Assembly: GCA_035578175.1 (NCBI GenBank)
Contig: JAQMRL010000003.1
Location: 96,889,969 to 96,953,968, forward strand
Direction: 5' to 3'
DNA from: Catonia carolina
Taxonomy: Eukaryota > Arthropoda > Insecta > Hemiptera > Achilidae
DNA: 64,000 nucleotides
This document shows, piece by piece, positions 22,745 through 35,339 of this stretch (positions within the stretch are counted from its first letter, which is position 1; the number at the start of each line of letters is the position of its first letter). The translations under genes and the position numbers were made by a program. Below the pieces are notes generated by a model. The model made no database searches. It saw only the letters and a list, made by a program, of their open reading frames with translations, and was not told the origin of the DNA.

Positions 22745-24250
22745 AATACTTAGCATTGCTATGTCATATATTAACTTCCTATCTTTTATGGTTTTTTAAC
22801 AATTAGAATTAGTTACTAACAGTTTAACAAAAACTTTCAGTAAATGTTTTAACTATTTTCGAATATAACTTGAAGAACACAGATAAAGGGTTTCTTCTTG
22901 GGTCCTGGAGACGTACAACTTTTTTTTTATACGGATGAAGAGAATGAAGGTGATACTGATGATCTGTGTAACTGATGACTGAATATCTATTTGATGATTA
23001 ATTTTAGATTAATGAGTGTTATCAATTTCGTTTATTGAAAAATTAGAGTTGGCCATCCGTAATATAATTTTGTGCTTTTAATTTTGAAAGGATGGTTAAA
23101 CAATTTTGATTACGTGAAACGAAATGGAAGATCTAATATTTTCGCCTTCTTTTGTCTTTGATTTTCAATTTTGTCGTCGAGAAGATTTAAAGCCAAATGA
23201 TTAGAGTGAATGTCTAAACTTTTTGCTTCGACTGCTAATTTCTTCTCTCACCGTAGGTATGCCCAGGTGATGGTGGAGTACTTCGTTAGACACATATCAA
23301 GGTGCACAGTTAGTGAAAATTCTTTAAAGGAAAATAATTAAGTTGGCTAGTGGAGATGGTTACTGAAAACTTTAATGTTTGGCTTTCTTGGTCAAAGTTT
23401 TCCTACAGTTAAGTACCAATATTTATATCTTATTTTAAGTAAATTTGGAAAAGAAATTAAAATTATCAACTAAAAATTAAAAGAGTGAAGTTTTAATTAA
23501 TTTCACATTACTCTCATTTTATTACAATACAAGAATAAACTTATTCGTTTAATTTATTTAAAAAAATATATACATAAAATAGAAAGTTTAAATTACGTAC
23601 GGTCAAATTAGATAATGAATAGGCCTACAGGTATATTCATAAACAAAATTTAAAAAAAAACTAAAATAAAAATTGTTTTTAATTGGTATATTGTTAATTA
23701 AAAAATGTTAATAGTTTTTAAGAATGTTCTTATGAAATTCTCGGGGAAACCATGGATTAAACATCTTATACGTAAATAAGATTAACCATACAATAGCGCA
23801 GATAACTGAGATTAGAGATTAGTAAATACATATATAAAGCTCACTGTAAACAATTTAGTAACTATGCGTTAGTATATAAACTATTTTCCAAGAAAACTAA
23901 GTTTTCAAATGTTAATGTTAACAAATAGGTTGAATACTTGTTAAGGAGAGGATACAATGAACTATTTGAGTGTAATTCTGGGAAACGCTATATTCGCAAC
24001 TGTTTTACCAAATCTTTAAGAGCTATTATTACTTTATTTGGGATATTATACCTTCTATAAACATTAAATTTATATTATAAATAGTAAATTGTATCAAAAA
24101 TAGATTCAAATAACTGAAATAATAATTAATTAACAATGTTTTATACACAATTACTAATGTACCATACAATAGTGATCGTGGAAAAGACCGATGGATGAAT
24201 GAAGATACTACAAGAATGCTAGATCAGAAGAAATATTTAGATTAGACTAT
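22745..24250. other. AT-rich stretch without genes
   Basis: A moderate-complexity patch at 23180-23300 (cttctctcaccgtaggtatgcccagg) has no open frame of note. Confidence 0.4.
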
Positions 24251-24257
24251 TTTTCAA

Positions 24258-24490
24258 AAATAGCCCCGTCCGGGCGACGCCAAAACAGAGCCCCACTAGT
24301 CCTAAGAATTCGACAACAGGTGCAGAAGCAGAGTCGACAAAATTCGACTGGTCTTATTTCGTATATAACGTGACACGGTAGTTAGAGAAGTTTTATTATA
24401 GATCACACACGGCACGAGCACGAAAGACGTACGAGTTAAAAGAAAGAAAGACACGAAAACGAACTGGCGCGAGAAACGTTATTCTTTTTT
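24258..24490 (-). mobile_element. Probable LTR fragment of a retrotransposon
   Basis: On the minus strand the GC-richer segment has, in order, tctcgcgcc, an AATAAA (revcomp of 24391-24396), gactagtggggctctg, and then TGGCGTCGCCCGGACGGGGC. That last block resembles the LTR/primer-binding junctions of insect Gypsy or BEL elements (TGGCGCCC...GGGGC). No ORF of gag or pol and no second LTR are present. Boundaries and class are uncertain. Confidence 0.4.
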
Positions 24491-24499
24491 TCTATCTAA

Positions 24500-24904
24500 T
24501 CCACCAAATAATATCATTTAAGTTAATGATCTGTTACTTACTAGTACGTTGAACTAACTTCTTTTTTTAAAAAAAAATTGTTAAAGTTCAAATAACGTAA
24601 AAAAACCTACAGCAAATAACAAAACTATTAAATAAAGTACTCTACTATATTTAAATTAAAAAACTTTTTACAAATAGAAAACGAAAAATATCTGATAAAA
24701 TAATTCTTGGATTATCAGGTAACTCATTCGAATGCTTAGTCGATCCGATTCCAGGTTGTAAATCCCAGAGTAGATACCGGGAATTTAAAACAATTTCATC
24801 TAAATGTTTGATGCAACTAAACAACTTTTGGTAATTTCAATTTCAATTTATCTAATCAAGGGCAACATTATTATTACTGAATAGTAGTTTATTACTACAT
24901 TTTT
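24500..24904. other. AT-rich spacer
   Basis: Nothing recognised; palindromic TTTTTTTAAAAAAAA run at 24561-24577. Confidence 0.4.
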
Positions 24905-24962
24905 TTTTGTTTCTTTTAAAGACACATCAACATCAAAGGTTATTAGTGACTACAGAAATGAA
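24905..24962 (-). repeat. Tail fragment of the 40.7-kb SINE type
   Basis: The run cacatcaacatcaaaggtta followed by ttagtgactac matches the SINE tail at 40735-40760. The tRNA-like head is absent. Confidence 0.5.
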
Positions 24963-24969
24963 ACTGCAG

Positions 24970-26520
24970 TATACATTTTTTTTACTAAAACAAAAAGAAA
25001 ATTTATTTTATTACAATTCATGAAAACAACTAATTCTTTGGAAAAAACCCAAACTGATTGGGACGGACACAGAAATTGGTTTATTCAAGCACTGGTAGCC
25101 CTACTAGGAAAATCGTGGAAATTATTTATACCATCAAATGTATAAGCTATAATACTTGTGACGTATCATGAGAAATAAATCCAAATTTACGTTACTTCAA
25201 TCCGTTTAGCAGACGAAAATATACGGCAAAAAGGACTTGAAAGAAGAAGGTAAAAGTGGCTTCGAAATCTGAGAACTTGGTATGAAAAAAGCTCAGAGGA
25301 GTTTTCCGCAGAGGAATTAAGTGAAAATTGATATGATGGTCGTCAACGTTTAGAACGTACAGTTATTACAGGCAAGAAGAAGGCTTGCATATTATTAGAA
25401 TTAACAATTCAAATTTAAAAATTTTTAAATCATGCATTCTATCAGAAAATGTCTTATCGATAGATTACTTTACTAAAGTTACATTTTCAAGTGTTTGTTT
25501 TTGATAAAACAAACGTAAGTGTCCTATGCGTATTCTTGTAAGAAATATCTCATACTTTCTTGAACCAGTTAATATCGGTAAATTATTGATTTTAAAATCT
25601 GACATGAAAATATTACGTAAATTTATAAGTATAAAAATTAATTAAGTGTATTTTTGATTGAAATATATTTCCAATGATTTAACGATCAATAATGTAGATT
25701 TGTACTTACAACATTTTAACACTACTTTTTTATTATTTTTCTTAGTTAATAAGAACATAAATAAATAGAATAAGTAATAAAAATAATTATTAGTAAAAAC
25801 CAGAGATAATTTAGTTGTTATAAAAAAATATATAAAGAATTACCCCTGTAACTAACATTATAAGAATCAATTAGAAACGAGTAATAATAACGATAAATAA
25901 TGAAGTAAATTATCTACCTTTTAAAAGGAATAAAAACATTGTTATTTATGGTAACAAGCCGAGATACATTTTATTTAGTATTTAATAATAATAATCAATA
26001 TAAGATATTTGTAACACTTAGTAACGACTGCGTAAATTACATTGTGGTGTATAAAAAGATTGCAGGAGAGGGGAATTTCCAGCTAATGTAGACCTATATA
26101 CATACTATAAATAGGGAATAAAAAGTAAATATCTACCTAATGGGCATTTCTTTTATTCATCTACAATTATTTACAGTGAATTTTCGATTTAAATTCTATA
26201 TACATTAGTTATTAATAAACTATCAATAAAATTGTTTCTTAAAAGCTATTATTTTTTATTTCTTCTCTTTATAAATATATTGGAAACTCTAGATTTTCTT
26301 TTAAATCTAAATTATTTCATAATTATTAGTAAATAGCGATCGACAGACTAAATCATACTGTTTAATTGTATTCATAGGAAAAGCAATGCATACTTTTGTC
26401 ACCAACTGACTAGGAGGTAAAATTTGGGATGTATTTTCAATAATAAATTATTAAAATAGATTATTCCTAAAACATGATAATATACGGAATCACCGTTGTG
26501 ATAGAATGTAAATAAATACA
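24970..26520. other. AT-rich stretch without genes
   Basis: A moderate-complexity patch spans 25045-25390, with no frame longer than about 40 codons and no match here. The rest is AT-rich. Confidence 0.4.
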
Positions 26521-26526
26521 CAAAAT

Positions 26527-26921
26527 GTCCATAACGGGCAGGTGGAGTGTTAAAATAATTGCACTCGATCTGTTTGTTCCAGAGCTACAAAAAAATTGTT
26601 CTGTTTCTTATCACACTCTCAGTCAATTATACGACTGAACTATTTAATAACAGAAGAGGCAGAGGTGTAAAAGACACTATTCAGAGTTACCTCCTCTGAG
26701 ATTAATGAATTTCATTATACAACCAGACCTTAGGGTGAATGAAGTGAAGATGTCACTTGCAGGGTGGAAAGTAGATGCTTTTCGGAGGACCTGGCATGCT
26801 GATAAGCATACTCTTTCAAACCAGTAAGAAAGGCAATAGTAAATCACCTCACTCCTCATTTTTACTTAGTAAAACCTATAGAGGTTCAAACCAGACTTTC
26901 GGCTGTTGACCCTAACAACAA
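26527..26921 (-). repeat. Family A repeat, copy 5 (near full length)
   Basis: Runs from gtccataacgggcagg to ggctgttgaccctaacaac. The minus-strand open frame of 60 codons inside it is a by-product. The head variant 'ctgttgacc' instead of 'ctgatgacc' is shared with copies 9, 12 and 16, which suggests subfamilies. Confidence 0.88.
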
Positions 26922-26929
26922 AATAGACC

Positions 26930-28550
26930 AAATTAACAAAAATGTTTAGCTAAGGTCGAATTTTTCAAAATACGTGTTCAATATTTTTCCTAAAGATTTT
27001 GATTTTGTACATTTCTTAGCTTATATCACTATCTACCATTACAAAAGTAATATTGAGGAAAATTATACTGAAAGATTAATAATACATTGGAAAAACTAGA
27101 TTTAATCAAATATCTATAAAACTAATTTTTACCTAATTCCTTTACGGCTTTATCATTTTTAAGGACAACCCACAGAAGCCAACCTAAACGTTATCAAACA
27201 TAATTAAATAGGCCTACTGAGAAAAAATTAGAGTAATTTGATAAATTACAGCACTTTGACTACACTGCTGATTGTGCATTACATTCTGATGGCGACGATG
27301 TATTGAAGTATTTTTTTTTTTTGTAACCGTACTTGAATTTAATACCTATTAAATGTAGTATAGCTACATTAGATTAACTGATAAGAGTAATTTTAAAGGA
27401 ACATTTGAAAGACCCCAAAAGACGTAACATTCTTTTCTGGGTTATTTGTTAACAGCTTCCACAATATTAAATACAACAGTACTAAGCAGTGTTGTACAGT
27501 ATATTTAATTCTGACAGATGAGTTCTCGGATAACATCATAAGATATTCGTTTCTGGTCCATTACTGTATCGCTCCGACGGCGTCACCGTGTGTTATGTTA
27601 TAATATGGTATATCATATAAGTAATCCTTTTTTTACTTATGATTATGCGGCTACAGGAAGATGGTGTTATGGTATGGCGTAACGGGCAGATGGTATCAAG
27701 GCCTCGTTAGACTGCGTGGTTCTACTCCATTACTACATCTGCTTCAACGCATACGTCTCGTGCCAAATTACAAATTAAAATAGATGCTCAGTTTCTGAAC
27801 ATAAGACCTACTACCGTAACCCAACATCACAACAATTCTAACCTCAAACAACATCCATTTCTCAAGTCTGTCATCTTAGACACTTTACTTTTAGTAATAA
27901 ATTTAATTTCAAAATTACTAAATTTTTATCGGTTACTGCAAATTTAAACTAATTTATAAGTTCAATTACATCTGAATAAATAAATAATACATTAAATTTT
28001 CTACAATTCTTAAAATAATTTTAAACATTTTTTCTTCCGAATTATTAGGCCTACATAAAAAAATAAATTGAAAATAATATATTTTCCGGATATACTATCA
28101 ACAAAAATCATTAAATCAACATGGACAGAAAACATTCGGATCATTTAAAATAACTTAAAAAATTTGGTAAAACGAAGACAAAATCTCAAATTAATAAATA
28201 TTTGAAGAATTTTGACAAACGAGAATATCATAAGTGAGTGTGGATTTTTTAAAAATCTTGCTAGGAAATTGTGTAGTCAGCTATATTGTTACCAGTATAA
28301 TAAATATCATCGGTCAGTATTAACTTCTGAGGAAACGAGTCAATATGATATCAGGAACCTTCTAAACCAGAATAGAACTGCTTTTCAAAAACTAAATGAA
28401 TGCTGTGATACATCAAAACACAGACAAGAAAAAAAATTTAGTGGTTACATCTGTATTGAAATCCATAACTACAAATGTTGTTGAGTATTGGCAAATTAGT
28501 TTTAGGTACGGTTGGAGGCCTTAGATGACTGATTACGAGTATCATGCAGG
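26930..28550. other. AT-rich stretch with two GC-richer patches
   Basis: Patches at 27550-27590 (gctccgacggcgtcaccg) and 27645-27775 are of normal complexity; the second is open in one plus frame for about 45 codons (after KMVLWYGVTGRWY) but carries no motif I know. A 90-codon frame at 28212-28484 (+) is unrecognised. Confidence 0.3.
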
Positions 28551-28559
28551 GTCTCTTAA

Positions 28560-28795
28560 GTGGAGCAGCTGAGAAATGAGGACATACGGTCTTCTTCTTT
28601 TTAACGTGCCCTGTACGACTGGAGGTTGGCAATCATGATGGCTATTGGACTTTGAACACCGCAGCTCTGAACAACTCCGCTGAGGTACAACGAAACCAGT
28701 CGCGAAGATTCTTCAACCAAGAAATTCTTCTTCCCACACCTCTTTTCCCCTACATACGGTAACGTACCGGTTTGGAAGATCCATAGTAGATACAA
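28560..28795 (-). pseudogene. LINE ORF2 C-terminus
   Basis: On the minus strand: LPYVGEKRCGKKNFLVEESS, then RLVSLYLSGVVQSCGVQSPI and AIMIANLQSYRARKKK. In the intact family the corresponding region is 'GKRGVGRKK.SWLKNLR.W......ELFRAA...+IA.MIANL', the end of ORF2 in a LINE type common in hemipterans and other insects. Here the GVGRKK and SWLKN parts are mutated and the end IANL plus a basic tail is preserved. The 3'UTR probably extends left to about 28500. Confidence 0.7.
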
Positions 28796-29035
28796 TAGAG
28801 ACCCGACAGTTAAAATAGTATGGTCATGTCCACAGAATGGTGCGGATAGTTGACCTCAAAGATCGTTCCTTTAACATTCGGAAAATAGAAGAGATCGCCT
28901 TTGGAAGACATGGTCACAGGGACTACAAGACGTTTATGAAAGCAAAAAAAAAACTTAGGAAGGTTGACCGGGATGACAGAAGACGAGGGGCTGTATGAAG
29001 CGGAAAAATCTGTAGGACTCCAGTTACTAAAAACT
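28796..29035 (+). pseudogene. LINE ORF2 C-terminus, opposite strand
   Basis: Starts abruptly with ETRQLK-stop-YGHVHRM (usual 'ERRQLKWYGHV.RM'), followed after a degenerate Arg/Lys-rich part by KAKKKLRKVDRDDRRRGAV and a stop (usual '...W.DR..WR...'). It abuts the minus-strand fragment at 28560-28795 with no spacer, so the two were joined by insertion or rearrangement. Confidence 0.65.
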
Positions 29036-29039
29036 GTTA

Positions 29040-29885
29040 CTAGTATTTTATGTAACGACCCACTAAAGCAACATTTGTTTTATTTTGTTTTTTAAGCAGA
29101 AAACTTTTAACACTTATTCAGAATGGAAGAGCAAAGAAATTTGATGGCTTCCACATTCGATGGAGGAAATTCAGGCCAATAAGGACACAAAATAAAAGGA
29201 AAAAACTAAAAAAATTGTGTTCTAATCAAAACTATATTTTTACAAACACTAGAAAACGAAAAGTAGAAAGCGAAGAAAAAAGTTTATAAGTATATTGGAA
29301 TTAACACCAGTTGAAAGGGCAGTATGAGCTATTAAGAAAATCAAGAAACACATAGGAAACCATAACAACTTGAGAGACTAACATGCCACAACGGACCTGC
29401 CTCAAGGGAGATAACATCATAATCACGTTTCAAATATAATATTTGTTGTACACACTTTTATACGGAAATAATTTAACTTTAAATTTTAGTACTACTCCTA
29501 CTTTAATAACTACAAAACATTTGCACACAAGTTAATACGTATCACAAAAAAAATTGTATTTCTGGATTCTTTTTATTTAAAAATAATAAATGAAACAACG
29601 AAGAATTTCAAGTTTTTTTTTATTAATATTAAATTCGGATCAGATTTTGTTTCTTTGAATAGTTTTAACGAAAAAAATAACATTAAATCGTTTTAATAAA
29701 TATACAAATCAATAGATACTAGAATAAATGTGGTCATTTTAATGAAAAAAAAATGTTTCTGAGTAAAGTCAGTGAAATAGTCTCTGATAACCATTTCATT
29801 GTGTTCATTGTTTACAGACCGCTCAACAGAAGGTCCATGGGGATGATGATTAAAACTCAAAACAGAGAGATAGACAGAATACAAT
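29040..29885. other. AT-rich stretch without genes
   Basis: Nothing recognised; a 63-codon frame (29693-29884, -) lacks motifs. Confidence 0.4.
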
Positions 29886-29889
29886 GTTC

Positions 29890-30240
29890 AGGGATATTGT
29901 TTGAGCGTAGAGTGAGTGGGTTAGGGTAAAGAGAGAGCATTTGAGTCTCACCCGGTTATTTGTCGTAGAATAGGTCGTCGGCGACGGATATCGATGGGAC
30001 GACGGGACACCGTGTGGCTACCAGGCACCCCACACTTCATTTTCCGAGACGTCAAATGCAGTTTCCACTACCTCCTCTTCACCCCTCTTCGTTCTAGATG
30101 CTACCTCGTGCCACCCTACCGATTCATTCCCCCAGGAATTAACACCAGTTCCCGATCTGTGATTCCCAATCGATAATGAACAGAAGCGAAACTTGTGTAT
30201 GCCTCCAGCTAGGCGGTTATGTTCCCTTCCCGTAAATACA
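29890..30240. other. GC-elevated, high-complexity island
   Basis: One of the longest non-repetitive GC-elevated stretches. It contains gtcgtcggcgacgg (a near palindrome at ~29967-29980), gggacgacggga and a pyrimidine-rich part at 30060-30120. A 60-codon plus frame at 29994-30176 has no motif. No repeat partner was seen, so it could be regulatory or an untranslated exon. Confidence 0.25.
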
Positions 30241-30244
30241 ACAA

Positions 30245-30640
30245 CAGCGATATTGCTGTAGGGCGTATTTCATCATCTCGCTCTTTTATTTTCTATTTCC
30301 CTCATCTGTTTACCGTTCATAATAACAAACCCAACACATAACAGACAATAATGAGTACAATCTAAACAATATTAATGTAATTAATCAAATTTACCGCGAA
30401 AAGACCGAAACAAAAAAAACAAAGCCTCTAACGTAACTGTATCCCAACCATTCACTGAACAACAATGTTAATATTGTTAACAGAAAATCATTTTAATAAC
30501 ACGTAATTTTTTAATGTAAACTGTTACAAAAATGTTGTGGAAATTTTGAAAAAATTAATCACTCCTCTTCACTCTTTTCCTAAATAAAATCAACACACAT
30601 ATTATAACAAAAATTATATATAAATTACGCAAATTTATAG
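30245..30640. other. AT-rich spacer
   Basis: Nothing recognised. Confidence 0.4.
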
Positions 30641-30647
30641 GTTATCT

Positions 30648-31005
30648 GCTAATTATTCGATCTGCTAGTCCCAGGGCTATAAAAAATAGTTCTGTTTTTT
30701 ATCACATAATCAACCAATTATGTGACTGAAGAATTTAAGAACAGAAGTGGTAAAGGTGTAAAAGACACTATAATCAGTTATTTCCTCTGAGAGTAATGAA
30801 TTTCAATATCCAGCCAGACCCTGTGGTGAATGAAGTGAAGGTGTCATTTACGGCGTGAAAAGTAGGTGCTTTTCAAGAGGGCTTGGCATGCTGATAAGCA
30901 TACTTTTCCACTCAGTGATAAAGGCATGGTAAAACATTCCTCCTTTTACGTAGTAAAGCCTATATAGGTTCAAACCAGCCTATAGGCTGATGACCTAAAC
31001 AACAC
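30648..31005 (-). repeat. Family A repeat, copy 6 (end degenerate)
   Basis: The GCCCATAAC end is missing or replaced; similarity begins at about ttcgatctgctagtccc and runs to gatgacctaaacaacac. The head hairpin is changed to gcctataggct, which still can pair (GCC/GGC). Confidence 0.85.
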
Positions 31006-31009
31006 ATCT

Positions 31010-31535
31010 AGGATATATTTACAAACAGTGTGAGGCAACAAAAGAAATTATACGAATTAAAGAAACTAGTGAGAGTTAGTCAATCTGTAGTGAAACACCA
31101 GTAGTAGTTTTAAATGAAGGATTAGGCCAGCTTTTCTTTTTTTAAATAGAATTGATTTTAAATTTTAATTTAATTGAATCTATTTTGTTAGCGTTTCACA
31201 CTTCTTCACTTTACATACCTTGCGTCTTCATTTCATCTATATAGATTACAAGCTGGTGGATTTAAATTGTAAAGCAATAACAAATAGTTAATATTAAAGT
31301 ATTAATTCAAATGGAGTGCAAACCTATTTAGTTGTCTCGACTGCTTTAATTCGATTCTTAATGTGGGATTATACCACAAATGATTTTTTAGTTTATTAAA
31401 AGTTTTTCTTTCAACTAACGATCTCCATGTTCATAGACGACTAAACGAAGGTAGAATAGGGGTCTTCTCCGACCCCCATAAAAAAATCAATTTAACTTGT
31501 CATCCCTACGTCATTTCATAAAAACAAAAAATCTT
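31010..31535. other. AT-rich stretch without genes
   Basis: Nothing recognised. Confidence 0.4.
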
Positions 31536-31539
31536 TTCA

Positions 31540-31755
31540 TATAAAAAAACTCATCCATCATAGTTTATAAATCATTATCACTGAAAAATATTAGCACCAC
31601 ATTCCTTGCAAAATTTCACGCCGAAATCGGTCACTGGATCGATTCACATTCACGTCACATTCCCGCCATTCCTCATTCATTCCATCTCATTTACTAGTTG
31701 TGCTTTAAAAAAAATGAACAGTTGTAAATAAAAAATAAAGTCAAAGCCAAAAAAA
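31540..31755 (+). repeat. Dispersed repeat R2, copy 2
   Basis: Reverse match of 16430-16655: atccatcatagtttataaat, aaatttcacgccgaaatcgg, cactggatcgattcac and attccatctcatttactag. It ends in an A-rich terminus (aaataaagtcaaagcc, then a seven-A run), which looks like a retroposon 3' end. Confidence 0.7.
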
Positions 31756-31759
31756 GGAT

Positions 31760-32778
31760 CACAGTAGCCCCGGTAGTTAAAATCAGAGACTACTTAAGGT
31801 TACGGACTAAGAACGTGCAATTTTTAGACCCTAGAATTGGAATCTTCCCGCCATGTAGGCTAGCCATTACACCGTGGAGGCGACACTTATAATACATTAT
31901 ATATTTTTTAAATTGTGAAACGAATCTAGCAGTTGTTACGTAATAAAACTCAACTTGTTTGTATTTCGATAAATTATTTAGTATTATCGACCACATAATG
32001 GAAGAGTACTAATGATTTTCTACTGTATTAAAAAAGTAACTACAAAACCGTTTTATGTAATTTATAATATTGTTTTAGAACAACAAAATATAAGTTATGT
32101 GAATTGTATTTATTTAAATAACTTCAAAACTATATTTTTTGTTTTTATTTAATGTATTACAGTCATTCAATAAGGAGGATGCGGTTGGGAAAAAGCAATT
32201 GATTTTTATTATTATTTTTTAAATAACTTGTAAAAAAACTGTAATTCAAATAGTAAATTTATTTTTTCAACTCTTTCTATACTGTAATTTACAATCTAAA
32301 TCAACTTAATAAAATAAATAGGCATAAAAATCGAATAAAAATGTAGTAAATGACCTTTGAAGTGTTATTTAATGAAAAAAATTTGTTTACTATCAAGAGC
32401 TACAATAAATGAATAATTTATTAATGAAGGGACATTAATAAATATGATTAAATTGAAAAAATAATAAGAAAACGTTAAGGATCTCTTAGAATAATTATAA
32501 ACATTTTATTAAGTGCGTATAAATTCAATACATCAATACCGTTAAAGGCAATAGTACGTAGTAATAACGTCGAATAGTCCACATTATTTGGATTTAGATC
32601 GATTCACCAATCAGATACGACATACATCACTACAGGACCCCTCCCACAAATCAACCCTTAACTTAAAATGTACCCTCCTCTCCTTTATCAACCATTAATA
32701 AAACCACAATACAGAAACAACAAGCGAAGCACTTAAAACAAGCAAGTTTTATTCTTGTACCCTAATATTTCTTGTACT

Positions 32779-32816
<38 letters not shown>

Positions 32817-33200
32817 CTTAATATTAACACAATAGGTTGGTTCGTTATTATAGATTCGATCAACATATTTTGTATTGTTTGCAATACTACTTGAGAACAC
32901 TATTATTAAAATACATTTTCTATTCATAAAAGTTAACGAAGGGTTTTAACAAATGTTAATTTACAAACAATTTAATCCGTTATAAAAACACTCTTAAGAT
33001 ACAAACCATTCAATTAGTATGGAGTTAACACGAAAATCAGTTATTGTCGCAATCATTTTAAAAAATAAAGAATTTAAGGGGGATAGAATTCCAAAACAGG
33101 TTCTGGGATACAAACCTGAGGATACAGGAAACTTGGGAAGATCTCTAAAATGTTCGAGGTAATTAAATTATTTTGTAATTACAGTTTTCTAATTCAAATA
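31760..33200. other. AT-rich stretch without genes
   Basis: A moderate-complexity patch at 31765-31885 and the AAT microsatellite are the only features. A 68-codon frame (31790-31996, -) is unrecognised. Confidence 0.4.
32781..32812. repeat. (AAT)n microsatellite
   Basis: Ten consecutive AAT units read directly. Confidence 0.95.
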
Positions 33201-33203
33201 TTT

Positions 33204-33594
33204 GCCCATAACAGGCAAATTGAGTGTTAAATCATTTGCACTTGATCTGCTAGTTCCAGGGCTACAAAAATAGTTTTTTTCTTATCACATGGTCAGCCAA
33301 TTATATGATTGAAGCATTTAAGAACAGAAGAGGTAGAGGTGTAAAATACACTAGTCAGAGTTATCTTCTCTGAGAATAATGAATTTCATTATACAGCCAG
33401 ACCCTGTGGTGAATGAAGAGAAGATTTAGTTTGCAGAGTGGAACGTAGATACTTTTCAGAGGGTCTGGCATACTGATAAGCATGCTTTTCCACTCAATAA
33501 GGAAGGCAATTTTGTAAACCACCTCACTCCAAGTTTTGTAAGTAAAACCTCTAGAGGTTCAAACCAGCTTTTCGGCTGATGCCCTAAACAACAA
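33204..33594 (-). repeat. Family A repeat, copy 7 (near full length)
   Basis: Runs from gcccataacaggcaaa to gatgccctaaacaacaac. It keeps the AACCTCTAGAGGTT palindrome near the head exactly, and ctgctagttccagggctac in the distal part. Confidence 0.9.
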
Positions 33595-33599
33595 CTTAA

Positions 33600-33970
33600 A
33601 ACATAAAAAATTTTCGTACCCAAACCGCCTGAATAACGTATGTTGTGAAGAGAGGATTTGTATGCTTTGTATGACTTTTATTGTTTGTCAAAGAAATAAA
33701 TCACAATAATCTCATTAATTTTTTAGACAAAATTGGTGTTTTAAAATTGACAAAAATACTACGAGACTAAACTACATTTTATTTATTTCATAAATGAAAC
33801 CGATAAATACAGAACTTTGTAATATGTTTAGTAGAAAATTACGTCGAGTAGTCCTATAATGCATACAAAACTATTTACAGAATTTTTAATAAAATTTCTA
33901 CGATTCCAAAACAAAATTTATGTTAATTCTTTCATTTAGTAATAAATTTACAATAAGTTTGTATCTGTCT
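33600..33970. other. AT-rich spacer
   Basis: Nothing recognised. Confidence 0.4.
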
Positions 33971-33974
33971 ATTG

Positions 33975-34425
33975 TTTTTTACAATAACAAATGATCTGAT
34001 AGTGACGATACAAATAATAGCGAGAACGACATCAGGATGCAGACCACCCATAGATGGAGGGTTTATGATTTTCTTTAAATTTACTATCGCATTGAATTTT
34101 TAAAGAAGGAAAACAAATCTCTGTTCAAATCTGTTTTTAGTCTTCTAGGATGCTTGCCCGGTTAATTAATTGTGCTCATCATCCTAAGTTCATTTTAAGT
34201 CTTACTATATTTCTGTGGAAACGTTAATAATTGTTTGATTGTGTCGAATACGAAAGGCACTCATCGGTCGTTGTGAATAGTCTCCTTTCGTACTTACCAA
34301 AAAAGTACTTCATTAAACGAATTGTTTTAGACTAGCAGGACTGTAATAGGGCTATATAACTCGGTTTAGCGAATCCATAATTAACGGAACTATATCTCCA
34401 AATCGGTTTCAGAAAGTAATGATAA
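33975..34425 (+). repeat. Dispersed repeat R4, copy 2
   Basis: Collinear with 4190-4670: acaaatgatctgatagtgac, catagatggag, tctgttcaaa, ggaaacgttaat, ttgtgaatagtct, agcaggactgtaat and the terminal aatcggtttcag. The two are much diverged from each other, so the family is old. Confidence 0.55.
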
Positions 34426-34429
34426 AGTA

Positions 34430-35335
34430 ATTTTTAATTCAAAAATTGTATAAATTAAGAGCTTTAAAGGATTTTATAATGATGTAATTACTTTAATATA
34501 GGTATTTGAAATGGACTGGATAGAGAAATTATTTATTTCTCTAGTACTAAACAAAGAGAATTTACAATGCTACCATTTTTATTTATTAAGTTTCGATCTG
34601 TGAAATATAAATAACCCTATCGTTCTTGTCCTAGAGTTTTAACCGAAAACAAGTCATTTTTTTTATATTTCAGTTAATAGATTTTTAAGCAAGGTTTTCC
34701 TCTACAAAATTAACAAAGTCGAAGATAAGTAAGGTCTTTCAGACTGGCGCGAAATATTTAATACACGATATCTTTAAACGTTACTACCCCTTATAGGCAC
34801 CCAATTATATCAATGATAATTAATAAACTAAACTAAAAAGTATCTTCAGAACTAAATTAAGTAATTAATATTTATTTCCGTCAAATTTATTGAAATATTT
34901 TCAGTAATTCAAATACATAAATTACATTTAAAAATCCGTAATGAGATAATGATTAAAGAGTGGACGGTACGTCAATAAATTAGAGAAGTAAAGTGGTAAA
35001 TATGTTATAATAAAATTGATTAGTTAGAAAATGATGAAGTAGCATTAACAGACAAGAATAACTAGTCCACATAAAGCTGAAAGTTAGTTTTGTAACATAA
35101 GCGATTTTCAAGTTTAACTCGACTAAAATGTCAACACATTTTTGCAAGTTTTTCTTTAAAAGTAGGTCTCTTGGACCATCCAACCACGAATATCAATCAT
35201 CCGATTCTACGTACTGGTGCATATAAAATAACCACCGGTAAATAGGGGGCAAAAGTTTACTATCTGAAGACGGAGTAAAAAGAACCCACAAACCCATATA
35301 GTTGTCTGTCTGCCATAATTCTCTTTTATCGATCT
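34430..35335. other. AT-rich stretch without genes
   Basis: Nothing recognised. Confidence 0.4.
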
Positions 35336-35339
35336 TACT

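Noticed and set aside
27645..27780. Internal exon after 'ggctacag'
   Set aside because: The acceptor lacks a pyrimidine tract, no donor follows, and the 45-codon frame shows no motif.
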